This document shows positions 45,901-47,341 of a stretch of DNA of 55,377 bases, piece by piece. Each line of letters begins with the position of its first letter. The stretch's first letter is position 1. This DNA is from an uncultured Elusimicrobia bacterium (GTDB taxonomy: Bacteria; Elusimicrobiota; Elusimicrobia; UBA1565; UBA9628). The DNA lies in the NCBI GenBank assembly GCA_903830945.1, contig CAIKVT010000030.1, forward strand, positions 1 through 55,377, written 5' to 3'. Both the position numbers and the translations under genes were made by a program. The notes below the pieces were generated by a model. That model had not been told where the DNA came from, ran no database searches, and worked only from the letters and a program-made list of their open reading frames with translations.

Positions 45901-47192
45901 TTATCCGCCTCAAAAGTCTGGACCGCGTTGGTGCCGTTGGTCCCGGACAAGGTGACGCTGTTGGTGGAGACGAAGTTCCAGGTGAAGCCCGCATTGGTGG
46001 AGTAGAGCACGTTGTAAGCCTGGCCGCGATTCTGCGCGGCCAAGGTGTCGGACTGGTAATCGGCCAGGATCTGGGCCGAGGAGCGCGCCACGCCAAAGAG
46101 GCGGACCTCATCTATCGCGCCGTTGAAATAGAGGGGCGAGCTCTTGCTGGCCGTGCAGCCGAACAACAGGGTGACGCCGCCAGGGTTGGGGGGACTGGCG
46201 TTCGTCCCCGAGCCGTCCAGGAGGCCGTTGACGTAGACCTTCATGCCGTCGGAACCCAAGGTCCCCGCGATGTGATACCACTGACCGGTCTGCAAGGCAG
46301 TAGCCCCGGTCGCGACCTGATCGCCCGAGGTATGCATCCAAAACTCAACCCGGCCCGAGGCGTTGACCCCCAGATGATACTTATCAGTGCCGTTAGTGCC
46401 TTCCGAGTACACGGCCATGACGCTGCCCGAGGTAGGTTTGATCCAAGCCTCGACAGTGGAGGCCGGATAGTTGATGAGCCCGGTGACCGTATAGGTACTC
46501 AGCGCATATTGGCTGGAACTGCTATTGAAGCTGAGGGCATAGCCGCGCTTGCCTGAGACCCAGGCCGGGCTGTTGAAGAGCATGATGTTGTAGCTATCCA
46601 TGAACGCATCGAGCGCCACGCTGCCCGAACTTTCATCGAGATGCCACTGGCCGATGAGGCCTATGGGCAGTCCAGTGGAGACAAGGAGCCCGGAGTTCCG
46701 GTCCTGCACCAATATCGTGGCCGAGACCGTGCTCACGCCCAGAACGCTCGCCGTTGGCAGGCCGATGAAAACTCCGGTCGGCGAGGTCGAGAGTTGCGCG
46801 CCCGAGTAGGTCGACGAGGCCAGGTCCACCAGGAAGCTGGCAACCGCGGACCAGTTCCCGACACTGGCCACCTTCCAATAATAGGTGGTCGCATTGGTCA
46901 GCGTGTTGGTGGAGACGTAGTAGAGATTGGCCGTGGTCGAGGCCACGATGACCTGGGTGAAGCTTTGGTCCCGGGCTACCTGCACCTGCCAGGGAGACGA
47001 GCCGCCTGCCCACGTCATGACCGGAGCGCCGGCGCTGACCGAGGCTCTATTGGCCGGGCTCACCGTCGTAGGGAAAGTCCCCATCGGTGTAGCGGCAACG
47101 CAGAGTGGATAAAAGAGAACGGAGAAAACAGCCGCGCATAAGCAGCGGCCGCTCGGCAAAAGTCTCGGCGTCAATTGCCCTCGGCGCTTCAA
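21678..47192 (-). CDS. Giant secreted LamG/NHL/FN3 mosaic surface protein (8504 aa) with type-IX-like C-terminal domain
   Basis: This is a single 25.5-kb open frame, one of the larger bacterial genes. It starts with TTG at 47192 and a signal peptide (basic MKRRGQ, hydrophobic CLCAAVFSVLFYPLCVA). No in-frame ATG precedes the signal peptide. Order by approximate residue: 30-920, FN3-like, LamG 1, FN3, NHL propeller 1; 925-1905, the same composite again; 1910-3010, FN3 and propellers 3 and 4; 3190-3555, propeller 5; 3600-6180, FN3 domains and LamG 3-7, with a Gly-rich insert in LamG 6; 6270-8150, about 21 FN3 domains; 8400-8504, a FlgD/T9SS-like C-terminal domain. No catalytic residues were recognised. 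LamG and NHL domains suggest binding of glycans or proteins, so an adhesin or cell-surface scaffold is inferred. Cysteines are rare, unlike in the first giant. Its stop overlaps the second PorV-like gene. Confidence 0.85.
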   Translation of the reverse strand: MKRRGQLTPRLLPSGRCLCAAVFSVLFYPLCVAATPMGTFPTTVSPANRASVSAGAPVMTWAGGSSPWQVQVARDQSFTQVIVASTTANLYYVSTNTLTNATTYYWKVASVGNWSAVASFLVDLASSTYSGAQLSTSPTGVFIGLPTASVLGVSTVSATILVQDRNSGLLVSTGLPIGLIGQWHLDESSGSVALDAFMDSYNIMLFNSPAWVSGKRGYALSFNSSSSQYALSTYTVTGLINYPASTVEAWIKPTSGSVMAVYSEGTNGTDKYHLGVNASGRVEFWMHTSGDQVATGATALQTGQWYHIAGTLGSDGMKVYVNGLLDGSGTNASPPNPGGVTLLFGCTASKSSPLYFNGAIDEVRLFGVARSSAQILADYQSDTLAAQNRGQAYNVLYSTNAGFTWNFVSTNSVTLSGTNGTNAVQTFEADNIPLVTSQGPTNKIAFFVSDMAGNVSSAAYVVFVDTNVLPPTNLTALWSGASNAGLAWNGTPGRTSYTLQQSLDGSNWSTVLTTTFTAALVSGLSPLTTYYYQVLAAGFNVSNTALLTTLPVDQSFSNGQNASFVLGQSNFTSATTAFSQGAMNSPASGVYDPANDRLFVADSNNNRVLVFSLANGAANGMNAVNVLGQPDFTSHAAAHTQSGMSYPEGLAYDPVNQRLFMADFHNNRVLVFNLAGGITDGMLAGNVLGQANFTSYGTAATQNGMSLPSGVAYDPGNQRLFVADYGNHRALVFNLANGIANGMLASNVLGQANFTSNALAHTQTGMDNPSGLAYDPGNQRLFVADYGNNRTLVFNAAPSAIANGMNASFVLGQTNFISYNAAVSQNGQYSPGAATYDQAQQRLFVTDSDRVVAYNLAGGITNGMNASLVLGEGNFTSNVATATQSGMHYPYGVAFDPGSKQLFVADQSNNRVLIFGQQDAPPAASPPILAVTTTSIQAQWGSAYAAAGYTLVASTSSATPPLLIVGSSATALTMATVSGLALHTTYYLFVNANGINGVSGYLLLGSTMTLAAPPNMASPVSGVPVNAGAPLLTWIGGFAPWRVQVALDQSFTQIVVDSITALPYYVSTNTLTNATAYYWRACGSSDWSAASSFLTDLDLPAYSGAQVSTSPTGVFLGLPTTTLLGGSMVSVTISVQDINSGLLVSTGLPVGLVGQWHFDESSGSVALDASTNAYNGRLVNNLTWVAGKRGSALNFLGGNSYVSLSSGLVQGLTSFTFASWVYWQSASAWQRFFDFGTGTNVNMFLTPDSSDGTPRFAITTSGNGNEQRINAPAALKTGVWHHIAVTLDHSASLGTLYIDGVVVASNTSMTLTPSSLGSTNLNFFGKSQYSADPYLLGKLDETRLFSVALSSIQIWNMLQSDTLAAQNRGQAYNVLYSTTAGANWNFVSTNSVTLSGSNGTIDAQTLEADDIPLVTSTSPTNQVAFFVSDMAGNVSSAAYVVCVDTRVYAPSNLTVLWNGASNAGLAWNPNGSPAGSTYTVQQSLDGSNWSTVAATSFTAIQVSGLSPSTTYYYKVGVGASALTVTTSLFTLLADLSLSNGQNASFVLGQADFTTRGGNTTQPGLKQPEGFAYDSANQRLFVSDYGNNRVLVFNLANGISNNMNASYVLGQANFTTSSSVAASSRSLSSPQGLAYDQVSQRLFVADYSYNRVLVFNTAPGTISNGMAASFVLGQMNFTASIGATSSSAMDYPSDLEYDPAQQRLFVVDHGNSRVLVFNLANGITSGMSASNVLGQANFTASNSIVTQSGMYLPQGSAYDLAGQRLFVSDGGNRVMVFNLANGISNGMNASAVLGQANFTASGSTVTQAGMFAPMGASYDPAQQRLFVVDFNNNRILAFNLANGITNGMNASYVLGQANFTSKLSATTQSGMYDPWGLAYDPGSRTLFVADDVNSRVLLFGQQAAPGPVSLPILAVATTSIQAQWALAPGATGYLLVASTSSAIPPTAVAGSSSTARTTATVSGLWPNTTYYLFSSAVGAVGPSDYTLLGSTVTPAAPAANLAVLWNGASNAALGWRPNGNPAGTFYQVQQGPDGASWSTVQTTTFAATVAFGLSPSTTYYYRVVTQDILGNTTAPSGTVSFLTLDGIQNFASGQNARFALGQSNFTSSSYGTTQSKMYQNEGSAYDPVLQRLFVVDNANNRVLVFNLAGGAATGMNAANVLGQADFTSNTANRTQNGLSGPYSLAYDPVAQNLFVADTGNLRVLVFDLSQGITNGMNAVYVLGQTNFTSNGSGLNQNSIRSPQGLAYEQARQRLFVSDAGYSRLLAFDLSRGIANGMNASFVLGQTAFNIYNPGTTQNVTKSPMGLAYDLGSQKLFASDAGSNRVLAFDLSQGISNGMNAAYVLGQANFTTSVATSGPNGMNYPEGVALDPAGARLFVTDTSNNRVLIFDLSQGVANNMNAAYVLGQDNFYSHSSGLVLQNRMSNPYNNPSYDPGTRQLFIGDTGINRTLIFTPLVAPTPMVPAVLSVGFNSIQAQWGLVAGATGYSLVVSASSDLPPAAIAGSSLTALTTATVFGLAPNTFYYLFVAATGSNEMSAYTLLGSTTTGPPPTPVLAALWSGPVSAGLAWNPNGYPAGTSYALQQSLDGSTGWSTVVTTTSAATVASGLFPSTTYYFQVIATYAGTQGPASNPVSLLTPPALQVFGNGMNASFVLGQPDFTTMNSTAAAGGSLTGGGFAYDPAGQRLFVSDSLKHRVLVYDLSAGLVNGMNAAFVLGQPDFTTTGNAAAQNKMNSPQGLAYDPARQRLFVAEQSNHRVLAFDLSQGVTNGMNAAYVLGQPNFTTNSPVTSQSQLIAGYSVAWDPAGQRLFVSDSNRMLVFDLSQGISNGMNASWVLGQTNFTSNATPSNPAQNSFNFVTGLAYDLASQRLFTCEVNGNRVLSFDLSQGISNGMNASYVLGQSGFTTSVSGSSQSALSSPYGVGFDPAGQRLFVADRSNSRIMLFELSQGIMNNMNASYVLGVGGTAPGQKSLPYPLSASYDPGTRRLFVGDTVAARSVRAMVFVPITAPPLVSPAVLSVGTASVKAQWGSVGAATGYTLVASTSSAYPTTLIAGSSATAAITATVSGLSPSTPYYLFASANNSLDVSAYTYLGSTITIPGLVITPVGTALGVSSITWTWLAAGGAVSFNVYSAASGALLANVAQPPWVSTGLVGLTAYGIRVAGVDSQAVVGLLSASATTYTLSPPPSIVTAIAGVPLGQADFLSSVGNRGNASPFANTLSSPYEVALDASGNLWVADAVNNRVLRYAPPFSNSMNASLVLGQSVFTSGYTPPLPTAGTLYSPQGVSFDTGGNLWVADCLNSRVLRYAPPFANGMSADLVLGQSDFTSKAANQGGAVAANTLSCPASVAVDASSNVWVADLNNNRVLRYNAPVSSGMPANLTLGQSGLTSGAAGATSVTLAAPSSVRVDAGGTVWVADSSNNRVLRYGAPQATGMAADLVLGQSDFNSVQANSGALSSAANTLSNPSGLTVDFIGELWVADTYNSRFLRYSPPFTTGMNADWVVGQADYVSNAANRGTGSQANTLNQPRSLAVDTGRNVWAGDFGNSRVSQFYAVQTPAAPTPSPTTLGVSSIAWSWNSVSDASSYAFYPSTGGPALRLAGTFLTSTRLSTNTAFAAMVSGVGAGSEGPLSAGVTAYTLAVPPAGSVALFASSSSLTLGWYANSNPAGTSYWVGVSSLTGFQLLAGSSQTVATSAMVSGLLSDTTYYLRARAQNLGGVWTVFDAAVATPTLAAPVLAGQISEVFDTSLVANWQPLVLTACQGYLLQASTMSDFSGTVFSSAAADAALSTLTVSGLSTYSTYYVRVGALNWVGAADFVAIGSATLISPRHLYAPADGSVVSTAQPVLAWRSSRLSPSRVQVALDSGFNTILTDSITVNHTYAVPAGVLALANGTPYWWRVAPSIDPGNWSSAYSFTVDNVAPVLSGPQVSTAIWTNMPSSAYFSSSSVSVKINIQDSGSGLLVSTSLPVGLMAQWHFDESSGTVALDASTNVYNGTLVGGPTWTAGISGGAISFNAYGNSMSVRSINMGSNWTVETWSEFPLNLHGNWNSLLGSSQTGYNHVLLDLNGNLGAYNGSGFVSSGYSVSALNGWHHLAAVASVGANSTRFYIDGIPVGSVATAVDGAAHPVNIIGTDGTGNSNNQYWGGALDEFRLFNVARTTAQVLADYQSDTLASHNRGQAYNVLYSTNAGSTWNFISTASIFLSGGSGVNGDMTQETLQASNIPVVTSTGPGAATDQIVFVVSDMVGNVSTAVYTVLVDTNQVPVLLSPANGTPVSASAPVLTWSGLGDVSVQVSQYADFRIIAASSTTANSYCPASGLSGGTTYYWRAMTAASPDANAWSAVYSFFMDDAAPVFFGPQVSTGIWTSLPSSAYFSSTSVSIKISIQDSGSGLLVSTGLPIGLMGQWHLDEGSGTVILDASTHAFSGLLVNAPAWVAGKRGSALSFDGSSQYVQLAGDPALSPSPNQTIEAWVRPQGASDCTVYAENTGGGLNYGLGACAGSAVSFSRHAWNIPVPECDNKYCWISINGSSVLQAGQWYHVAATLGPDGMKVYVNGVLDGENAAYTNAGEGSVSAQIGAYSVGGPMGGYFHGAIDELRVLKVTRSSAQILADYQSDTLAAHNRGVAYNVMYSTNAGSTWNTVSANSVTMGGSNGTLASLTLEADNVPVVTSIGTGAITDQIAFIASDMVGNVSTAVYTVLVDTTPAPVLFAPANETSVSTSAPVLSWSGAGSVLVEVASDAGFTTIVASSITANSYYVASGLRGGTYYWRAITAASPNMNAWSSTFTFVVDLAGPAISGPLVYSPVSGWTSLPTTTVLASTASVRVAVQDLGSGLLVSTGLPVGLVAQWHLDEGSGTVALDASTNAINGTVLSNMVWTAGIKGAALSFNGSGQYVNIPSNPAFDGASGTWSAWIYPTSLPVGNGIMLMSRADAVSSWSGISFVIQGNTLAAELKNGSAFAYNCVGPTVLSANQWYHVALTYSQANGGVDTLYLNGKAEASCTNSASWAFNAQPLRLGASVDPWWQQFGGRMEDVRIYNVARSSAQILSDYQSDTLAAQNRGQAYNVFYSNDAGSHWNFVSTASVSLSGSGVNGDTAQETLEADNIPVVTSAGTGAALDQVAFVVSDFAGNVSTAVYAITVDTRTIPTLVTPSNGKRLASTAPVLTWSGSGNVRVQVASDVGFNAIVADSTTANPYCPVSGLNNGLTYWWHAQLTSNPNSWSAAYSFFVDTAAPVLSGPQASTAPASGWTSLPSMTYFSSTSVSVSVSVQDTGSGLLLATAPPAGLVGQWHFDETFGATAYDSSGYGQNGTVVGASWASTGGKRGGALSFDGASNYVSFPNTGVLYGATPLTIEAWVNPTTIPTSVQASYTVSTAGGATYTVPPGVTSITVKAWGAGGGGGGLNSSGGAGGGGAYASSTLAVTPGQVLTVIVGGGGGAGSVECVMSAGGGSAGTGYNGIGAGGAGGNSGSSGCSGGGGGGGGGSFILNASNAILLAAGGGGGGGGIETGINAGAGGGGGVNGSPGYGASGGTAGASGSTHGGDGGIPSWDASAGGGGGGGDNGGTGGGPASVDQNGGAGGGGGNSLGTTVSNGSGITPGNYDDPDRAGSAGYGVAAPGSGNSGLVKISAAGTGGVTIIDGNENGGSAGYDFGISSNTKLLWLPASNRALYSSGTVATGVWTHVALTYDGTYARMYLNGALDSTQAGEAPQISSFLKIGAAGWSTGLFNGSLDEVRIFNAVRSDAQILSDYKDTSAAQNRSSSHKVFYSTDAGATWNFLSTSNVTMGGSDGMQTAQTVQASNIPLVTSTGPGAATDQVAFVVSDFAGNVSTAVYTILVDTAAPAPVALSPASGAVVSTAAPVLTWTQLTGKSRLQLANDQGFTQVIADSTTANTFYVSTNALNDAQTYWWRVGSPGVSITNWSAAQSLPIDLIPPVFSAPYIATALSSGWMSLSTAPYLSSGTVSVRVTVQDSGSGLLVSTGLPSGLVGQWHFDESSGSVALDASTDAFNGVLVGTLTWVAGKRGSALSFNGSNSYVTVANNSALTPPAITVETWVNPAALPTPGNGMGIVDKRDDANGTAGYVLELNNAGTQQIAWVSLGSVSFINYTLPIGVWSHIAAVQSGTSGNIYVNGVLAGSITGSALADYAVPLRIGARQDGKYFNGLIDEVRIFNVARSSAQILADYESDTLAAQNRGAAYSVYCTTTAGAAWNFVSTASVSNITVGSNGTQSATLEADNIPIVNAAWRGHPATNQVAFVVSDFAGNVSTAAYTIPVAAMALPKPFGPTVVNVSTFTAGLTWGVSGSSASVAYLLQVSTAVDFSGTVFSSQTVLTTATISGSQEIQPNTTYYLGVQAFVALGGGSPSGFATVSTITWPAAIASLAVSSVNVSSMTETWSANGNPPGTNYWVELSTNPSFAAPSLLGLPNGESTLTVSTSIPFSPLTPNTTYYSRVAAVNWAGTASTFTALVPFVTLPVAPSTAPFVIASTGQVQAAWGNNYNPVDTLYRAELSTGPSPSINGFSGNYTTITLNSQFVFTGRPSGVGLRPNFTYYVDVQAIGRLGSTTTFAALGGTVTWVNAPSTAAASDVLDSRLTLNWGANNNPAGTSYVAQLSADQSFAGAQSVYTQSNSAMFRGLSPNTTYYGEVQAVNDAGVASVFTVLPATATMALSAGGDDFSHVTSTQVQANWLANGNQGVTYLVALSTGFSPSSNGFSGNFTTTTLNTYFLFTGRHSAGLHPNVMYYVDVAVLNSEGVPTAFTVLGGTPTWANVPSTAAFSGVSAFQSTVDWSANGNPAGTSYITQFSTDAVFGTLSASSVTLSTSSMFSPLSANATYYFRVAAENSAGIITAFAGPVSTMTWPAAPGAAAYNTGVSQLRANWLANGNSDGTMYAAILSTGPSPSANGDSGNVPVSTQNLYALFSPLFANTTYYVDVQAIGFSGARSSFTALGVTATSLAQPPSTGPITAVGTGTVTASWSAVVGASSYTMVVSTNPGLPPAPILSAGSFVMPTGAVGGLPPNTTCYVFVNACSALTCSSYVVEGTTVTQANAPLAAVPATSSSTVAAGWDPDGDPPGTTYIVQLSTDPNFGSLASARTVSTGAIFSQLLPNTTYYSRVEAFNFSCIATAFVILPAAATLAAIPRTAPFVIASTGQVQAVWGANSNPMGTAYFVQLSTDSAFGTLTASSATLNAYALFTGLSANTTYYSDVQAINRIGLPTDYAALGGTATWVNTPGSAVPSDVQAGQLTLNWTLDEDPEGTLYVAQLSTAPAFAPLAASSRTLNTFAAFSDLSANTTYYSRVQAVNYDGVAGSFAVLPTTATLALTAVAGPFSNVTTSQVQANWSANGNQGVQYLVILSTGSSPSVNGFIGNSSTTTLNTYALFVGLNPNATYYADVAVLNSEGAATSFTVLGGTSTWANVPATALFSGVQTAQLTANWSANGDPAGTVYLAQLSTDPSFASLSTSSLTFNTAVVFSDLGANTTCYLRVAARNFAGVLTAFTTPVSTVTWPAAPVGAATPFTAGTTQIQANWLANGNAPGTSYVAILSTKAAPSTNGASGNVTTTTINTYALFISRPPNTIYYVDVKAVGFGGLSSAFTALGSGATAPGAAVGGIGIINVTAVTLKAGWSAAADADYYYFAASTSPTNPGAGAPAVRTQITTVTVGGLTPNTTYYGLVSACGSAGCSDYTSVGTTVTLANAPIAQAPSPLAIALTANWGQDGDPAGTMYIAQLSTDPAFSVFTTSVTVSTAAAFTGLNPNATYYTRVEAVSYGGIHTGFVTLSAAMTWAAIPTPVFLTGVTMGQAQANWGANDNPAGTPYTAVISSYPAPGANGIPGNLRANTTSFTTLFTGFVPNTSYYLGVQAANRMSVYTDFSIDAATVTASAVPVSPWTVTRSSLTLSFQWGANSNPGDTRYTALLSTGPDFTLLAASAAVSDAAAGFTGLTPATTYYFRVKATNRAGLDTVFTSSIAAFTRLFNPAVPNGLGAAAESAVLSWTWNAVSSASSYNVYSAVQGNLFLQVVGLSTNSFSQVNLATNTAVSLAVEAVDESGTALSTVTTVWTLAAPPADTTALPLPGAFVRVEWTPTGAASAYAVERASAAAGVFAEVASSAALGAATQFTDFGVPLTTYYYRVRGFNGGGVPTAYDQTVSTLTFPAPPSAPVLAAVTVSSGSVRWYWTTGAANVAASYRFWTSSGILIAQLPSSASFYLETPLITQVRYARYIEAYNPSGQAFSNTVVVATPYQQSFMTGLSSGTLLGADNKRELDVPLGSTPPDVQWLLSEDPVQAPLTGQTPSLIAQADVSLPGSLHVSTASITEYIVSVNGERFTQALWTAVTIRVPYSDVNNTGFVDGLSPRVPVGTLQLYWLNEATGLWEFVPGSSIDTVHQVLVAQVNHLSIFAAIGTAAGSDLSAVLVYPIPYRPNGSDPNRGHPYSVGDPKSGIIFDNLPNAVTIEIYTITGRRVARMDTAVSSGKLQWDVKNDSGQDVASGGYIAVLSSPGCGQVVKKLIIVR
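22735..28380 (-). repeat. Array of about 21 FN3 domains with a seven-domain superrepeat
   Basis: Successive domains of about 85-95 residues share a W-x-A-N-(G/N)-N-P-x-G-T-x-Y strand, an (A/V)-x-L-S-T segment and the closing L-x-P-N-T-T-Y-Y-x-x-V-x-A-x-N. Domains fall into a repeating order of types: domains 3-9 match domains 10-16 one for one, for example APFVIASTGQVQAAWG near 27775 and APFVIASTGQVQAVWG near 25795. The offset is about 1.98 kb, and a third partial unit begins near 23830. Confidence 0.75.
28660..29260 (-). repeat. LamG domain 7 of the second giant
   Basis: A Laminin-G-like (concanavalin-type) domain opens with GQWHFDESSGSVALDAST and closes with the F-N-G-L-I-D-E-V-R-I-F signature of the LamG_3 family. 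A conserved module with YCTTTAGAAWNFVSTAS and VAFVVSDFAGNVSTAAYT follows. Confidence 0.7.
29945..31360 (-). repeat. LamG domain 6, split by a Gly-rich insert
   Basis: The N-terminal half (QWHFDETFGATAYDSSGYG through LTIEAWVNPTTIPTSVQ) and the C-terminal half (IIDGNENGGSAGYDF through GSLDEVRIFN) together make a normal LamG domain. They are separated by about 265 residues of Gly-rich sequence, so the domain is about twice the length of its sisters. Confidence 0.75.
30310..31107 (-). other. Gly-rich domain nested inside LamG 6
   Basis: Residues about 5363-5628 begin YTVPPGVTSITVKAWGAG and continue through many runs of 4-9 glycines, with alternating S, A and N residues and a few cysteines. They end at SGLVKISAAGTGG. 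The opening is the signature of a glycine-rich domain found in many bacterial and phage surface proteins. The plus strand reads as CCG/CCA/CCT-rich DNA here. Confidence 0.75.
32045..32675 (-). repeat. LamG domain 5 of the second giant
   Basis: It opens with QWHLDEGSGTVALDASTNA and includes WSAWIYPTSLPVG and a WYHVALTYSQ strand. It closes with GGRMEDVRIYNVARSSAQIL. The neighbouring YSNDAGSHWNFVSTAS module is shared with the other LamG copies. Confidence 0.7.
33360..34005 (-). repeat. LamG domain 4 of the second giant
   Basis: It opens with QWHLDEGSGTVILDAST. The core has IEAWVRPQGASDC and WYHVAATLGPDGMKVYVNG, and the domain closes with FHGAIDELRVL. The core carries unusual cysteines (DCTVYAENT, CAGSAVSF, CDNKYCWIS) not seen in its sisters. 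Confidence 0.7.
34695..35295 (-). repeat. LamG domain 3 of the second giant
   Basis: It opens with QWHFDESSGTVALDASTNV and closes with GGALDEFRLFNVARTTAQVL. The core (MGSNWTVETWSEFPLN) is divergent, while the flanks are nearly the same as in the other copies. Confidence 0.7.
36535..37628 (-). repeat. NHL beta-propeller 5 (six blades, divergent type)
   Basis: Six LGQ-type blade starts are visible (VPLGQADF, LVLGQSVF, LVLGQSDF, LTLGQSGL, LVLGQSDF, WVVGQADY), each followed by (V/A)-D-x-x-G-x-(L/V)-W-V-A-D-x-x-N-x-R-x-L-R-Y. The W-V-A-D and L-R-Y wording differs from the L-F-V-A-D and L-V-F of propellers 1-4, so this copy has a separate origin or is an older duplicate. Confidence 0.75.
38180..39275 (-). 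repeat. NHL beta-propeller 4 (six blades)
   Basis: Six blades begin with N-A-x-x-V-L-G (ASFVLGQPDF, AAFVLGQPDF, AAYVLGQPNF, ASWVLGQTNF, ASYVLGQSGF, ASYVLGVGG) and continue with Y-D-P-A-x-Q-R-L-F-V-(S/A)-(D/E)-x-x-x-x-R-x-L-x-F. The last blade has lost the Q of the signature. Confidence 0.75.
39835..40935 (-). repeat. NHL beta-propeller 3 (six blades)
   Basis: Six blades begin with ARFALGQSNF, AANVLGQADF, AVYVLGQTNF, ASFVLGQTAF, AAYVLGQANF and AAYVLGQDNF. It lies between FN3 domains; the FN3-propeller-FN3 unit of about 1.65 kb is repeated in propeller 4. Confidence 0.75.
41495..42590 (-). repeat. NHL beta-propeller 2 (six blades)
   Basis: Six blades begin with ASFVLGQADF, ASYVLGQANF, ASFVLGQMNF, ASNVLGQANF, ASAVLGQANF and ASYVLGQANF, each with the L-F-V-(A/S/V)-D-x-x-N-x-R-V-L-V-F core. 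It belongs to the second copy of the LamG-FN3-propeller composite. Confidence 0.75.
43105..43745 (-). repeat. LamG domain 2 of the second giant
   Basis: It opens with QWHFDESSGSVALDAST and contains FTFASWVYWQSASAWQRFFD and WHHIAVTLDHS. It closes with LGKLDETRLFSVALSSIQIW. Its core differs from LamG 1 much more than its flanks do. Confidence 0.7.
44445..45535 (-). repeat. NHL beta-propeller 1 (six blades)
   Basis: Six blades begin with ASFVLGQSNF, AVNVLGQPDF, AGNVLGQANF, ASNVLGQANF, ASFVLGQTNF and ASLVLGEGNF, each followed by Y-D-P-x-x-Q-R-L-F-(V/M)-A-D and N-N-R-V-L-V-F. The six-fold count closes a complete six-bladed propeller. Confidence 0.75.
46050..46665 (-). repeat. LamG domain 1 of the second giant
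   Basis: It opens with GQWHLDESSGSVALDAF and includes VEAWIKPTSGS and WYHIAGTLGSDGMKVYVNG. It closes with FNGAIDEVRLFGVARSSAQI. The conserved YSTNAGFTWNFVSTNS module and a VSDMAGNVSSAAYV strand follow. Confidence 0.75.
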
Positions 47193-47234
47193 AAAACTCT
47201 ATCCCGGAAAACCCGGAATAACGATACGAGCAAA

Positions 47235-47263
47235 ATTTTAGCATACACCCACACGCTCCGCAA
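47235..47263 (-). promoter_or_regulatory. Promoter of the second giant gene
   Basis: On the minus strand TTGCGG (47263-47258) and TAAAAT (47240-47235) are separated by exactly 17 bases. This would start transcription near 47228 and give a leader of about 36 bases before the TTG start. A GGGATAGAG stretch just before the TTG is only a weak ribosome site. Confidence 0.6.
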
Positions 47264-47326
47264 CAATAAAAAATATCCAATAAAAAACCGCCAAAACGCC
47301 ATTTCTGAAACGGCGGGCAGTTAAGG

Positions 47327-47332
47327 TACAAT
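47327..47332 (+). promoter_or_regulatory. -10-like box of the CHAT lipoprotein gene
   Basis: TACAAT lies 9 bases before the ATG at 47342 with no Shine-Dalgarno sequence between, implying a very short leader. It is divergent from the giant gene's promoter within the same 149-base gap, so both could respond to shared regulation. Confidence 0.4.
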
Positions 47333-47341
47333 AGCCGAACC

